DNA from: Sphingomonadales bacterium
Lineage (GTDB): Bacteria > Pseudomonadota > Alphaproteobacteria > Sphingomonadales > Sphingomonadaceae
Reading direction: 5' to 3'
NCBI GenBank assembly: GCA_028868535.1
Contig: JAGWUH010000010.1
Span: 31,554-95,553 of the forward strand
Length of the DNA stretch: 64,000 nucleotides
Shown one piece after another: positions 43,053 to 52,140 of the stretch. Each line of letters starts with the position of its first letter. The first letter of the stretch is position 1. Under the pieces are notes generated by a model. That model saw only the letters and a program-made list of their open reading frames with translations. It did no database searches and had not been told where the DNA came from. A program made the translations under genes and the position numbers.

Positions 43053-43058
43053 GGCCCG

Positions 43059-43068
43059 GTGATATCAC
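43059..43068. promoter_or_regulatory. Palindrome GTGATATCAC, probable VapB operator
   Basis: This perfect 10-base palindrome is just upstream of vapB. A TGATAT half-site recurs at 43073-43078, 13 bases from the TGATAT at 43060-43065. Repeated half-sites in front of the antitoxin gene are typical of autoregulated toxin-antitoxin operons. Confidence 0.5.
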
Positions 43069-43120
43069 ACGATGATATACAAGCGATGAACAAATCCGGA
43101 AACGGCGCAAAGCCCGGCAT

Positions 43121-44488
43121 TCAGCCCTTCTTCTCGGCCTTTTTCTTCTTCATCGCGTCGTGGAAACGGTCCGCCCAACCCGGCTTGACCAGTTGCTCGG
43201 CGCGCACCAGCCGCAATTCCCCATCGGAAACATCGCGCGAGACCGCGCTGCCCGCCGCGACGATCGCATCCGCACCGATCCGCACCGGCGCGATCAGCGA
43301 CGAGTTCGAGCCGATGAACGCACGCTCGCCGATCACCGTCTTGTACTTGAAATAGCCGTCATAGTTGCAGGTGATGGTGCCCGCGCCGATGTTGGCCCCC
43401 GCCCCGACTTCGGCATCGCCGATGTACGACAGGTGGTTGGCCTTGGCACCCTTGCCCAGCGTCGCTTTCTTCACCTCGACGAAATTGCCCACCTTGGCCT
43501 TTTCCATCAGCACCGCGCCGGGGCGCAGCCGCGCGTAAGGGCCGATCTCCGCCCCGCTGGCGATCGTCGCGCCTTCCAGGTGGCAGAATGCGTGGATCGT
43601 CGCCTTGTCGGCCACGTTCACACCGGGGCCGAATACCACGTTCTGCCCGACCGTGACGTCCCGCCCGAGTTCGGTATCCCAGGAGAACCACACGGTTTCG
43701 GGGGCGGCCAGCGTGGCGCCGTCGTCCATCGCCTGCCGCCGCCGCTTCGCCTGCCAGCGCCCTTCCGACTCGGCGAGCTCGGCGCGGCTGTTGATGCCGG
43801 CGACCTCATCCGGGTCATCGGTCACCACCACCGCGCAGACGCGACCGTCGCCGTTGGCGACATTGACGATATCGGTCAGGTAATACTCGCCCTGGGCGTT
43901 GTCGTTGCCGACTCGCGCCAGCAAGGCGAACAGGTCGGCCGCCTTCACCGCCATCAGGCCTGAATTGCACAGCCGGCAGGCACGCTCGTCGGGCGAAGCG
44001 TCCTTGTGCTCGACCATCTTGCTGATCCGGCCGTTGGCTGCGATCACCCGGCCGTACTGCAGCGCGTCGTCGGGCTCGAATGCCAGCACCACCACCGCCG
44101 GCGCATCGGCGGCATGGAGACGGTCCAGCATCGCGCGCATCGTGGCCGCGCGCACGAACGGCACGTCGCCATAGAGGATCAGCACGTCGCCATCGAAGCC
44201 GGCCAGCGCCGCTTCGGCCTGCTGCACCGCGTGCCCCGTACCCAGCTGCGGCTCCTGGACCGCAATCGCGGCCCGGTCGCCCAGCGCGGCTTCGAGCTGC
44301 TCCCGGCCATGGCCAGCGACGACGACCTGCCGCGCCGGCGCCAGTTCGGCGGCGGACGCCAGCAGGTGCTCGATCATCGGCCGGCCGGCAATCGGGTGCA
44401 GCACCTTGTGGAGGTCGCTCTTCATGCGGGTGCCCTTCCCGGCGGCAAGTACGACGACGGCGGGCGAAGAGGCGGGAGTTTCGGTCAT
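43121..44488 (-). CDS. glmU: Bifunctional GlmU (glucosamine-1-phosphate acetyltransferase / UDP-GlcNAc pyrophosphorylase)
   Basis: This 455-residue enzyme carries out the last two steps to UDP-GlcNAc in the cytosol. The N-terminal pyrophosphorylase half has VVVLAAGKGTRMKSDLHKVLH and YGDVPF motifs. The C-terminal half is a left-handed beta helix of hexapeptide repeats (for example GPYARLRPGA, KVGNFVEVK and NHLSYIGDAEVG) carrying the acetyltransferase site. The start was placed at the ATG at 44486-44488 (MTETPASSP), because the extra 49 codons of a longer frame overlap the divergent gph gene and do not match the family. The product acts downstream of GlmS, encoded about 680 bases further on. 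Confidence 0.97.
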   Translation of the reverse strand: MTETPASSPAVVVLAAGKGTRMKSDLHKVLHPIAGRPMIEHLLASAAELAPARQVVVAGHGREQLEAALGDRAAIAVQEPQLGTGHAVQQAEAALAGFDGDVLILYGDVPFVRAATMRAMLDRLHAADAPAVVVLAFEPDDALQYGRVIAANGRISKMVEHKDASPDERACRLCNSGLMAVKAADLFALLARVGNDNAQGEYYLTDIVNVANGDGRVCAVVVTDDPDEVAGINSRAELAESEGRWQAKRRRQAMDDGATLAAPETVWFSWDTELGRDVTVGQNVVFGPGVNVADKATIHAFCHLEGATIASGAEIGPYARLRPGAVLMEKAKVGNFVEVKKATLGKGAKANHLSYIGDAEVGAGANIGAGTITCNYDGYFKYKTVIGERAFIGSNSSLIAPVRIGADAIVAAGSAVSRDVSDGELRLVRAEQLVKPGWADRFHDAMKKKKAEKKG

Positions 44489-44549
44489 GCCGCGATCCTT
44501 GCCACCAATTTCTTGCGGTTTCCATACGAGCCGGGCATCGCCCCCGGCG

Positions 44550-45227
44550 ATGACCACATTTCCATTCCAGATCGTCGGCTTCGACCTCGACGGCACGCTT
44601 CTCGACACCTCGGGCGACCTTGGCGTAGCGCTCAATCACGCGCTGGCGACGGTCGGCCGGCCCGCCGTATCGGTGGAACAGACGCGCGACCTGATCGGCG
44701 GCGGCGCCAAACGGATGCTCGAGCGCGCGCTGGCGTTGACGGGGGGCGCCGACGGCATTGACGTCGATGCCCTGCACCGGCTGCTGGTGGAGCACTATCG
44801 CCACCATATCGCCGTGCTAACGCAACCCTATCCGGGCGCTGCGCAGATGCTCGACGATCTGGCGTCGCGCGGGGCGCGCCTGGCGATCGCCACGAACAAG
44901 CTGGAGGAACTGGCCGTCAAGCTGCTGGGGGAACTCGGCCTGGCGCCGCGGTTCTTCACGATCCTCGGCGGCGACACGCTCGGCCCCGGGCGCGCCAAGC
45001 CCCGCCCCGACATGCTGCACGAAATGGTCGGGCGCGCCGGCCTGGGATCGCGCGCCCGCGCGGCATTCGTCGGCGATACCAGCTACGATACGCTGGCCGC
45101 GCGTGCCGCGGCGCTGCCGTGCATCGCGGTCAGCTTTGGCTTCAACGACCGGCCTCCGCACGAACTCGGCGCTGATGCCGTGATCGACCATTATGACCAA
45201 CTGGTTCCCACGCTCGAAGCGCTGTAG
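44550..45227 (+). CDS. gph: HAD-family phosphatase, probable phosphoglycolate phosphatase
   Basis: This 225-residue HAD hydrolase starts MTTFPFQIVGFDLDGTLLDTSGDL, with the DxDGT nucleophile motif and a helical cap typical of the Gph group. Motif II is IATNK, the lysine is in GRAKPRPDML, and the final acidic pair is in FVGDTSYD. Phosphoglycolate phosphatase clears 2-phosphoglycolate from DNA repair and metabolism. The substrate is inferred from overall resemblance, since close relatives act on other small phosphates. The gene is divergent from glmU with 61 bases between the starts. Confidence 0.85.
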   Translation: MTTFPFQIVGFDLDGTLLDTSGDLGVALNHALATVGRPAVSVEQTRDLIGGGAKRMLERALALTGGADGIDVDALHRLLVEHYRHHIAVLTQPYPGAAQMLDDLASRGARLAIATNKLEELAVKLLGELGLAPRFFTILGGDTLGPGRAKPRPDMLHEMVGRAGLGSRARAAFVGDTSYDTLAARAAALPCIAVSFGFNDRPPHELGADAVIDHYDQLVPTLEAL

Positions 45228-45257
45228 TCTGGACCGGGGCGGGAGAGGAGAGCATCG

Positions 45258-46166
45258 ATGAGCCTGTCGTTCGAAGGCCGGATCGCCATCGTTACCGGGG
45301 CTGGCGGCGGACTGGGTCGGGCGCACGCGCTCGAACTGGCGCGGCGCGGGGCGAAAGTCGTGGTCAACGATCTCGGCTCGGCGCGCGACGGCACCGGCCA
45401 TTCGGACGCTGCCTTGCAGGTGGTCGAGGAAATCCGCGCGGCCGGCGGCGAGGCGATGTCGAACGGCGGTAATGTCGCCGATTACGAGCAGATGGTGGAA
45501 ATGGTCGCGCGGGCGAAGGAGGCCTGGGGCACCGTCCACATTCTGATCAACAACGCCGGCATCCTGCGCGACAAGTCGTTTGCCAAGATGGAACCGGCCG
45601 ATTTCGAGCTGGTGGTCCGGATTCACCTGTTCGGCGCCGCCTTCTGCGCCAAGGCGGTGTGGGAGACGATGCGCGAGCAGAACTATGGCCGCATCCTGAT
45701 GACCACGTCATCGTCGGGCCTGGGCGGCAACTTCGGCCAGGCGAACTATGGCGCCGCCAAGCTGGGCATGGTCGGCCTCGCCAAGACGCTGCATCTCGAG
45801 GGTGCCCGACACGACATTCGCGTCAACGCCCTCGCCCCCACCGCCGGCACGCGGATGACCCAGGACATCTTTCCCGAAGAGGCGTTCAATGCCTTCCGCG
45901 CCGAAGCCGTTACCCCCGCCGCGCTGTTCCTGGTCAGCGATGAGGCGCCGTCCAACGCCATCGTCGGCGCCGGGGCCGGGGTGTTCCAGTCCGCCTGGGT
46001 GACGATGAACGAAGGCGTGCTGCTGCCGCCGGAAGCCTGGACGCTCGAGGAATTTGCCGCTGCCTGGCCCCGCATCGCCGATCGATCGGGCGATCGCGTG
46101 ATCTCCAACGGCATGGAGCAGTCGATGCACGCGATGACCAAGCTCCAGCAGGCGGCAAAGGCCTGA
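45258..46166 (+). CDS. SDR-family dehydrogenase, 3-hydroxyacyl-CoA dehydrogenase-like
   Basis: This 302-residue short-chain dehydrogenase has the dinucleotide motif TGAGGGLGR, NNAG in LINNAGILRDKSF, a catalytic Ser region in TTSSSGLGGNFGQ and the YGAAK Tyr-Lys pair. The sequence VVVNDLGSARDGTG with RAHALELARRGAK is typical of the dehydrogenase domain of peroxisomal multifunctional enzyme type 2 and its bacterial relatives, which oxidise 3-hydroxyacyl-CoA in beta-oxidation. The C-terminal extension of about 60 residues also fits that subgroup. A strong GGAGAGGAG ribosome-binding site precedes the ATG. The substrate is inferred. Confidence 0.88.
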   Translation: MSLSFEGRIAIVTGAGGGLGRAHALELARRGAKVVVNDLGSARDGTGHSDAALQVVEEIRAAGGEAMSNGGNVADYEQMVEMVARAKEAWGTVHILINNAGILRDKSFAKMEPADFELVVRIHLFGAAFCAKAVWETMREQNYGRILMTTSSSGLGGNFGQANYGAAKLGMVGLAKTLHLEGARHDIRVNALAPTAGTRMTQDIFPEEAFNAFRAEAVTPAALFLVSDEAPSNAIVGAGAGVFQSAWVTMNEGVLLPPEAWTLEEFAAAWPRIADRSGDRVISNGMEQSMHAMTKLQQAAKA

Positions 46167-46259
46167 GTCCCGCGTTCGGGGCGGCGTGCGCAAGCACACC
46201 GCCCCGGCAAGTGGCTGCCCCGGCCCGGGGAGCAAGGGGACAGCCCCCCGGGGTGCGGA

Positions 46260-46805
46260 TCAGGCCACCGCCTTTGCCTTGTCGGCGTCCAGCGCGGCGA
46301 GAATGTTCTCCGGCGCGGTTTCGCCGTAGGGATCGCCGTTCTGGCCTTCGTCGTTGATGCCCGGTTCCTCGAACCAGTGGGTCACGCGGTTGTCGTCGAC
46401 GATCATCGCATAGCGCCAGGACCGCATGCCGAAACCGAGGTGATCCTTGTTGATCAGCATGCCCATGCGCCGCGTGAACGTGCCCGACCCGTCCGGCAGC
46501 AGCTTGACCTTGCTCAGCCCGAGCGACTTGCCCCACTGGTACATGACGAAAGCGTCGTTGACCGAGACGCAGTAGACCTCGTCCACGCCGTGGCTCTTGA
46601 ACACGTCATAGAGCCGCTCGAAGTTTGGGCACTGCTCGTTGCTGCAGGTCGGCGTGAAGGCGCCCGGCAGCGAGAACACCACGACCTTCCTGCCGGCGAA
46701 CGCGTCGCGGACCCGCAGGTCCTGCCAGCGGAACGGATTGGGCCCCTCGACGCTCTCGTCGCGGACTCGGGTCTTCAGGGTGACATCGGGAATCTGGTCG
46801 ATCAT
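46260..46805 (-). CDS. Peroxiredoxin, Prx5-like
   Basis: This 181-residue thiol peroxidase has the peroxidatic site PGAFTPTCSNEQCP (Cys54, with a second Cys at 59). The fold markers match the Prx5/hybrid group (FSLPGAFTPTC, SVNDAFVMYQWG, RSWRYAMIVDDN). It reduces hydrogen peroxide and organic peroxides in the cytosol, probably with glutathione/glutaredoxin or thioredoxin as donor; no glutaredoxin domain is fused. The ATG at 46803-46805 was chosen because GGAG lies six bases upstream; an in-frame TTG five codons earlier has no better signal. The oxyR gene is about 7 kb away. Confidence 0.93.
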   Translation of the reverse strand: MIDQIPDVTLKTRVRDESVEGPNPFRWQDLRVRDAFAGRKVVVFSLPGAFTPTCSNEQCPNFERLYDVFKSHGVDEVYCVSVNDAFVMYQWGKSLGLSKVKLLPDGSGTFTRRMGMLINKDHLGFGMRSWRYAMIVDDNRVTHWFEEPGINDEGQNGDPYGETAPENILAALDADKAKAVA

Positions 46806-46993
46806 GGTTGGCTCCGTCAAGGTGTCTTAAAAACTCGCGGGACCGGGAATACACGCCCCGGACTGATTGATGAAACCGCATGATCTGGAAACTGTGATCG
46901 CTTTTGCAGATCGATCGCGCATCATCCCGCTTGCAGGCAACCGGCGTCAGCGGCACAGTTTCCCCGACCGCGATCAAACGGGAGAAACCCGCG

Positions 46994-47404
46994 ATGCGCC
47001 GCTTCTGGATCGTTGCTACGTTCATCCTGCTGTGGAGCATCGCCGGCGTCGCCGCGTGGTATGCCCAGTCGCACGCGGACCTCGCGGCGCTGTCCCGCAC
47101 CGACCCGGTCGCCGCGCGCGCCTTCGCGGCGATGCCCGGCTGGGCCTGGGCCGCCTATTTCATTGCCACCTGGTCGGCGCTGGCGGGTGCCGTCGCACTG
47201 TTCGCGCGCAGCCGCCACGCCACCACGTGCTTTGCGCTGTCGTTGGCGGGCGTGGTCGTGCAGTTCGGGTGGAGCTTCCTGGCGACCGACGTGCTGGCGT
47301 CCAAGGGACCCGGCGCGGCGGTCTTTCCGGCCGTGATCGCGCTGATCGCCCTGGCCGAACTGGTCTGGTCGCGGCGGCTCACGGCCGCCGGGACCTTGCG
47401 CTGA
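46994..47404 (+). CDS. Small four-helix membrane protein, function unknown
   Basis: This 136-residue protein starts MRRFWIVATFILLWSIAGVAAW and has four hydrophobic segments (about 4-22, 50-69, 77-95 and 105-122). The second helix contains WAWAAYFIATWSALAGAVALF. A GGGAG ribosome-binding stretch lies nine bases before the ATG. Similar small proteins occur in sphingomonads without a known role. I see no catalytic motif. It is convergent with mltG, three bases apart. Confidence 0.65.
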   Translation: MRRFWIVATFILLWSIAGVAAWYAQSHADLAALSRTDPVAARAFAAMPGWAWAAYFIATWSALAGAVALFARSRHATTCFALSLAGVVVQFGWSFLATDVLASKGPGAAVFPAVIALIALAELVWSRRLTAAGTLR

Positions 47405-47407
47405 CCG

Positions 47408-48370
47408 CTACAGCTCGCCCCGCGCGCGGCGGATCGCGAACCACTTCTGCACATTCGCGTTGTGCTGCTCGAGGGTCGAGGCAAAGGCGTGGCCGCCGGT
47501 GCCGTCCGCGACCATGTAAAGCGCGTCGGTTCGCGCCGGATGCAGCACCGCGTGGATGCTGGCCTTGCCGGGGTTGGTGATCGGCCCCTGCGGCAACCCG
47601 GTCATCGCATAAGTGTTGTAGCCGTTCACCGCGGCGATCTCGGACTGGCGGATGCGCCGGCCAAGCGGCTTGCCCCGGGTGATCGGATAGATGATCGTTG
47701 GATCGGCCTGGAGCATGATCCCTTGCCGCAGCCGGTTCTCATACAGCCCCGCCACCATCGCTCGCTCGCTCGGCTTGCCGGTCTCCTTCTCGACGATCGA
47801 GGCAAGGATCAGCGCTTCCTGCGCGGTCTTCACCGGCAGTCCCGGTTCGCGCGCCGCCCACTCCTCGGCCAACGTCCGAGTCATCGCCGCCTGCATCCGC
47901 GCGAGGACGGCGTGGCGCGGCTCGTCGCGGCCGTAGTCGTAGGTTTCGGGCAGCACGGAACCTTCGGCGGGCGCGGCCACGGCACCGGTCAACGCCGGTG
48001 TCGCGGCGAGCTTTTCCGCGACCATGATCGAGGGCAGCCCCTCGGCGATGGTGACGAACCGTCGCAAGGCGTCGTCGCTGCTGATGATGTGCAGGATCTG
48101 CGATTCGCTCGCCCCCGCGGGCAGCGCGAATTCGCCGGCCTTGATCCTGGCACCGCGCGCGAACAGCCGCGCGCGCAGCCGGAACGCCCGCGCCGAGACT
48201 ACCGCGCCCTTTTCCTCGAGCCGCGCGGCGACGACCGTCAGCCCGGCGCCGTCAGGCACGACGAACGTGCTGTCGTGCCGCAGCGGCCCGCGGCCCCACC
48301 AGCCGCCGAACACGATCCACGCCGCCAGCAGCAAAGCCAGCAGCCCCACGCCCCGGACGGCGCGACGCAT
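47408..48370 (-). CDS. mltG: Endolytic transglycosylase MltG
   Basis: This 320-residue YceG-family protein has a single N-terminal membrane anchor (about 7-24), a LysM-like segment (FVVPDGAGLTVVAARLEEKG) and the catalytic domain with the essential Glu in LASIVEKETG. The motif LQADPTIIY and the GLPQGPITNPGKASI stretch are characteristic. MltG cuts new glycan strands at the inner membrane and is thought to set glycan chain length. It starts four bases after the fabF stop on the same strand, the usual fabF-mltG order. Confidence 0.97.
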   Translation of the reverse strand: MRRAVRGVGLLALLLAAWIVFGGWWGRGPLRHDSTFVVPDGAGLTVVAARLEEKGAVVSARAFRLRARLFARGARIKAGEFALPAGASESQILHIISSDDALRRFVTIAEGLPSIMVAEKLAATPALTGAVAAPAEGSVLPETYDYGRDEPRHAVLARMQAAMTRTLAEEWAAREPGLPVKTAQEALILASIVEKETGKPSERAMVAGLYENRLRQGIMLQADPTIIYPITRGKPLGRRIRQSEIAAVNGYNTYAMTGLPQGPITNPGKASIHAVLHPARTDALYMVADGTGGHAFASTLEQHNANVQKWFAIRRARGEL

Positions 48371-48374
48371 CGGA

Positions 48375-49634
48375 TCAGACGGCCTTGAGGACGAGGCTGG
48401 CGTTGGTCCCGCCGAAGCCGAACGAGTTGTTCAGCACCGCGCGCACCGGACGCTTCTTGGCGACGTGGGGCACGAGATCGACCCCGACGCAGCTGTCGCT
48501 CGGATTGTCGAGGTTCAGCGTCGGCGGCACGATCTGGTCGCGCAGCGCGAGGATGCAGAAGATCGCCTCGACCGCACCGGCGCCGCCCAGCAGGTGGCCG
48601 ATCGCGCTCTTGGTGCTGGACATCGAGACGCCCTCGATCGCGTCGCCGAACAGCCGGCGGACCGCACCGAGTTCGAGCTCGTCGCCCATCGGCGTCGATG
48701 TCCCGTGCGCGTTGACGTAGTCGATCTCGGCCGGGGTCATCCCCGCCTTCCTCAGCGCCATCTCCATCGCGCGATAGGCGCCCGAGCCTTCGGGATGCGG
48801 CGCGGTGACGTGATAGGCGTCACCGGAGAGGCCATAGCCGACCACTTCGGCGTAGATCTTCGCGCCGCGCGCCTTGGCGTGTTCGTATTCCTCGAGCACC
48901 ACCACGCCCGCGCCTTCGCCCATGACGAACCCGTCGCGCGCCTGATCATAAGGACGGCTGGCCCGCGTCGGCTCGTCATTGAAGGCAGTGGACAGCGCGC
49001 GTGCCTGCGAGAATCCGGCGATCCCGATCGGGCAGATCGTGGATTCGGCACCGCCTGCCAGCATGATGTCGGCATCGCCGTCCTTGATCATCCGCGCGGC
49101 GTCGCCGATCGAGTGCGCTCCGGTCGAGCAGGCGGTGACGACGGCATGGTTCGGTCCCATCAGGCCATACTTGATCGACACCTGCCCGGAGATCAGGTTG
49201 ATCAGCCGGCCGTGCACGAAATGGGGCGAAACCCGGCCCGGCCCCTTCTCGTGCAGCACCAGCGATTCGCTCTCGATGCCCGGCAGGCCGCCGATGCCGG
49301 AGCCGATCGAGCAGCCGGCGCGCAGACGCATCGCCTCTGGCATGTCCTCCAGCCCGGCATCCTCGATCGCCTGGCCGGCGGCATCGATGCCGAAGACGAT
49401 GAACGGATCGACCTGGCGCTGGACCTTGTGGTCGACGCGCTTGTTCGCATCGAAGCCGTATTCATGGTCGGCCGGCTTCACCTCGCAGGCGATGCGGCAC
49501 TTGTATTCGCTCGCATCGAACTTCGTGATCGGACCGGCGCCCGACTTGCTGGCGAGGATGTTGGCCCAGACGGTTTCCACGTCCGCGCCCAACGGCGTGA
49601 CGAGGCCAAGACCGGTAACGACGACGCGACGCAT
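48375..49634 (-). CDS. fabF: Beta-ketoacyl-ACP synthase II FabF
   Basis: This 419-residue elongating condensing enzyme of type II fatty acid synthesis starts MRRVVVTGLGLVTPLGADV. The catalytic triad is visible: Cys in VVTACSTGAHSIG, His in VNAHGTSTPMGD and His in KSAIGHLLGGAGAVE. The C-terminal GFGGTNASLV is the usual glycine-rich end. It adds malonyl-ACP units to acyl-ACP in the cytosol, using the carrier encoded just upstream by acpP. Length and motifs are standard. Confidence 0.98.
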   Translation of the reverse strand: MRRVVVTGLGLVTPLGADVETVWANILASKSGAGPITKFDASEYKCRIACEVKPADHEYGFDANKRVDHKVQRQVDPFIVFGIDAAGQAIEDAGLEDMPEAMRLRAGCSIGSGIGGLPGIESESLVLHEKGPGRVSPHFVHGRLINLISGQVSIKYGLMGPNHAVVTACSTGAHSIGDAARMIKDGDADIMLAGGAESTICPIGIAGFSQARALSTAFNDEPTRASRPYDQARDGFVMGEGAGVVVLEEYEHAKARGAKIYAEVVGYGLSGDAYHVTAPHPEGSGAYRAMEMALRKAGMTPAEIDYVNAHGTSTPMGDELELGAVRRLFGDAIEGVSMSSTKSAIGHLLGGAGAVEAIFCILALRDQIVPPTLNLDNPSDSCVGVDLVPHVAKKRPVRAVLNNSFGFGGTNASLVLKAV

Positions 49635-49735
49635 AGGCTGCTCCGAATTCCTTCTGCGCGCCCCCTAGCGGGAAGCTTCGAAAACGCAACTGCTACGGGG
49701 TCCGATACCCCGAAAATGATAACCATGAAACGGCA

Positions 49736-49766
49736 ACAGGCCCAGCCCTGCGCGGGCCGAGCCTGT
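49736..49766 (-). terminator. Stem-loop between acpP and fabF, terminator or attenuator
   Basis: A 13-base stem (49736-49748 with 49754-49766, two G-U pairs in the minus-strand RNA) closes a five-base loop about 58 bases after the acpP stop. The U-run after it is poor (GCCGUUUCAU), so termination may be partial. That would fit the need for far more acyl carrier protein than FabF. Confidence 0.45.
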
Positions 49767-49823
49767 CGGGTCAACCGCCAGCCCCGCGACAAGCAGGAAC
49801 CAGCGGGTCACGAGCCGGAGGGC

Positions 49824-50060
49824 TTAGCCCTTGTGCTCGTCGATGTACTTGATCGCGTCCGAGACGGTGGCGATCTTCTCGGCGGCGTCGTCCGGGATCT
49901 CGACCCCGAATTCTTCCTCGAACGCCATGACCAGCTCGACGATGTCGAGGCTGTCGGCGCCGAGATCGTCGATGAAGCTGGCATCTTCCGTGACCTTCTC
50001 GGCCTCGACACCCAGGTGTTCGACGACGATCTTCTTCACGCGATCGGCGGTATCGCTCAT
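49824..50060 (-). CDS. acpP: Acyl carrier protein
   Basis: This 78-residue acidic protein starts [19 protein letters not shown]. Ser37 in [11 protein letters not shown] carries the 4'-phosphopantetheine arm that holds growing acyl chains during fatty acid synthesis. Length and helix layout match bacterial AcpP. It is followed on the same strand by fabF and mltG after a 190-base gap with a stem-loop, a common acpP-fabF order. Confidence 0.98.
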   Translation of the reverse strand: MSDTADRVKKIVVEHLGVEAEKVTEDASFIDDLGADSLDIVELVMAFEEEFGVEIPDDAAEKIATVSDAIKYIDEHKG

Positions 50061-50183
50061 GGAAATCCCCTCAAATGAATGGCGGATGAAACTCTCGGGA
50101 GCCGCCCTAATGCCCGGGTGCCCCTCTGGCAAGGGGGGCGCATACGAAGTTGCAAAACCCGTTCGCGCCTTCCCCCAAATCGT

Positions 50184-51980
50184 TCAGCTCTTGGCGGGTT
50201 CCACTACGCGCAAGTGCAGTTCGCGCAGCTGCTTCGGCTCCGGCAGGCTCGGCGCGCCCATCAGCAGGTCCTCGGCACGCTGGTTCATCGGGAACAGCGT
50301 GATCTCGCGCAGGTTCTGCGCGCCGCAGATCAGCATGACGATGCGGTCGACGCCGGCGGCCATGCCGCCGTGCGGCGGCGCGCCGTACTGGAACGCGCGA
50401 TAAAGCCCGCCGAAGCGCTCCTCGACATCGGCCTGCGACAGGCCGACCAGCTCGAACGCCTTGACCATCGTCTCCGGGCTCTGGTTGCGGATCGAGCCCG
50501 AGGCGATCTCGTAGCCGTTGCAGACGAGGTCGTACTGGTACGCCTTGATCGTCAGCGGGTCCTGGCTGGTCAGCGCTTCCATCCCGCCTTGCGGCATCGA
50601 GAACGGATTGTGGCTGAACTCGACACGTCTGTTCTCCTCGTCCCACTCGTAGAACGGGAAATCGACGATCCAGCACAGCTCGAAGCGGTCCTTGTCGATC
50701 AGACCGAGCTGCTCGCCGACGCGGGTGCGCGCCAGGCCGGCCAGCTTCGCCGCCTGTTCTTCCTTGCCGGCGGCGAAGAAGGCGCCGTCATCCGGGCCGA
50801 GGCCCAGTCGGTCGAACAGCGCCGCCATCTTGTCGGCGCCGTGGTTCTTGGCGATCGGGCCGCCGAACTCGCCGCCCTTGCGGGTGACGTATCCCAGGCC
50901 CGCGTGCCCTTCGGAGCGCGCCCAGTCGTTCATGTCGTCGAAGAACTTGCGGCTCTTATCGGCGGTGTTTGGTGCGGGTATCAGGCGGACAGTGCCGCCC
51001 GAACCGACGATTTTCTCGAAAAGACCGAAGCCCGAGCCGACGAACTCGGCGCTGACTTCGCGAATCTCGATCGGATTGCGCAGGTCCGGCTTGTCCGAGC
51101 CATACTTGAGCATCGCCTCGGCATAGGGAATGCGCGGGAACGATCCCGAGGGCGTCACCGCCCTTCCCTCTGCAAACGCCTCGAACACCCCGCCGATCAC
51201 CGGCTCCATCGTCTCCCAGACTTCCTCCTGCGTGACGAAGCTCATCTCGAGGTCGAGCTGGTAGAACTCGCCGGGCAGCCGGTCGGCGCGCGGGTCCTCG
51301 TCGCGGAAGCACGGCGCGATCTGGAAATAGCGGTCGAACCCGGCCACCATCAGCAGCTGCTTGTACTGCTGCGGCGCCTGCGGCAGCGCATAGAACTTGC
51401 CGGCATGGATGCGGCTCGGCACCAGGAAGTCGCGCGCGCCCTCGGGGCTGCTGGCGGTCAGGATCGGGGTCGAATATTCGGTGAACCCGGCATCCTCCAT
51501 GCGGCGGCGCATGTCGCGGATCACTTTCGTGCGTGTGACGATGTTGGCGTGCAGCGTCTCGCGCCGCAGGTCGAGGAAGCGATAGCGCAGGCGGATATCC
51601 TCCGGGTATTCCTGCTCGCCCGCCACCGGCATCGGCAGCTCGGCCGCCGCGCCGATCACCGCGGCGCCCCGTGCATAGACCTCGATCTCGCCGGTCGAAA
51701 GGTTGGCGTTCACCGTGGCCGCGTCGCGCGCCTTGACGCTGCCGTCAATGGTGACGACCGATTCCACCCGCGCGCTTTCGAGCACCGCCAGCGCCGGGCT
51801 GTCGGCGTCGGCGACGATCTGGGTCATGCCATAGTGGTCGCGCAGGTCGACGAACAGCACGCCGCCATGGTCGCGCTTGCGATGCACCCAGCCCGACAGG
51901 CGGACGGTGCCGCCGACGTCGGAAGCGCGCAGCGCGCCGCAGGTGTGGGAACGATAGGGATGCGCCATCGCATTTGCCAT
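50184..51980 (-). CDS. aspS: Aspartyl-tRNA synthetase
   Basis: This class II synthetase of about 598 residues charges tRNA with aspartate. The N-terminal anticodon-binding OB fold has [17 protein letters not shown]. Motif 2 is in [19 protein letters not shown], and motif 3 is near the C-terminus with [18 protein letters not shown]; the bacterial GAD insertion domain lies between them. The ATG at 51978-51980 was used; another at 51966-51968 (MAHPYRSHT) is almost as likely. A longer frame upstream is not supported by the family. Whether it also charges tRNA-Asn cannot be told by eye. It is divergent from rnd. Confidence 0.97.
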   Translation of the reverse strand: MANAMAHPYRSHTCGALRASDVGGTVRLSGWVHRKRDHGGVLFVDLRDHYGMTQIVADADSPALAVLESARVESVVTIDGSVKARDAATVNANLSTGEIEVYARGAAVIGAAAELPMPVAGEQEYPEDIRLRYRFLDLRRETLHANIVTRTKVIRDMRRRMEDAGFTEYSTPILTASSPEGARDFLVPSRIHAGKFYALPQAPQQYKQLLMVAGFDRYFQIAPCFRDEDPRADRLPGEFYQLDLEMSFVTQEEVWETMEPVIGGVFEAFAEGRAVTPSGSFPRIPYAEAMLKYGSDKPDLRNPIEIREVSAEFVGSGFGLFEKIVGSGGTVRLIPAPNTADKSRKFFDDMNDWARSEGHAGLGYVTRKGGEFGGPIAKNHGADKMAALFDRLGLGPDDGAFFAAGKEEQAAKLAGLARTRVGEQLGLIDKDRFELCWIVDFPFYEWDEENRRVEFSHNPFSMPQGGMEALTSQDPLTIKAYQYDLVCNGYEIASGSIRNQSPETMVKAFELVGLSQADVEERFGGLYRAFQYGAPPHGGMAAGVDRIVMLICGAQNLREITLFPMNQRAEDLLMGAPSLPEPKQLRELHLRVVEPAKS

Positions 51981-52140
51981 TTCAGAGGGTCTTTCCAATC
52001 GGCTGCCGTTCGGGCAGGGGGAATGGTGGCGGCTAACAGGCGATGGCCGCCCATTTGTCAAGCCGCGGTCCCGCACGGGGCCATGATACAGGGGTCGCAG
52101 GAGCCGGAGGGCGCGCGCTGCGGCGAACAAGAAAAGACCG

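Noticed and set aside
42826..43110. Extended VapC frame
   Set aside because: It lies entirely over vapB in another frame; the TGATG overlap at 42823-42827 marks the true vapC start.
44489..44635. Extended GlmU start
   Set aside because: The extra 49 residues match nothing in the family and would overlap the divergent gph gene.
49696..49712. CGGGGT-N5-ACCCCG hairpin as a terminator after acpP
   Set aside because: The stem is only six bases and, on the minus strand, the T-run lies before rather than after it.
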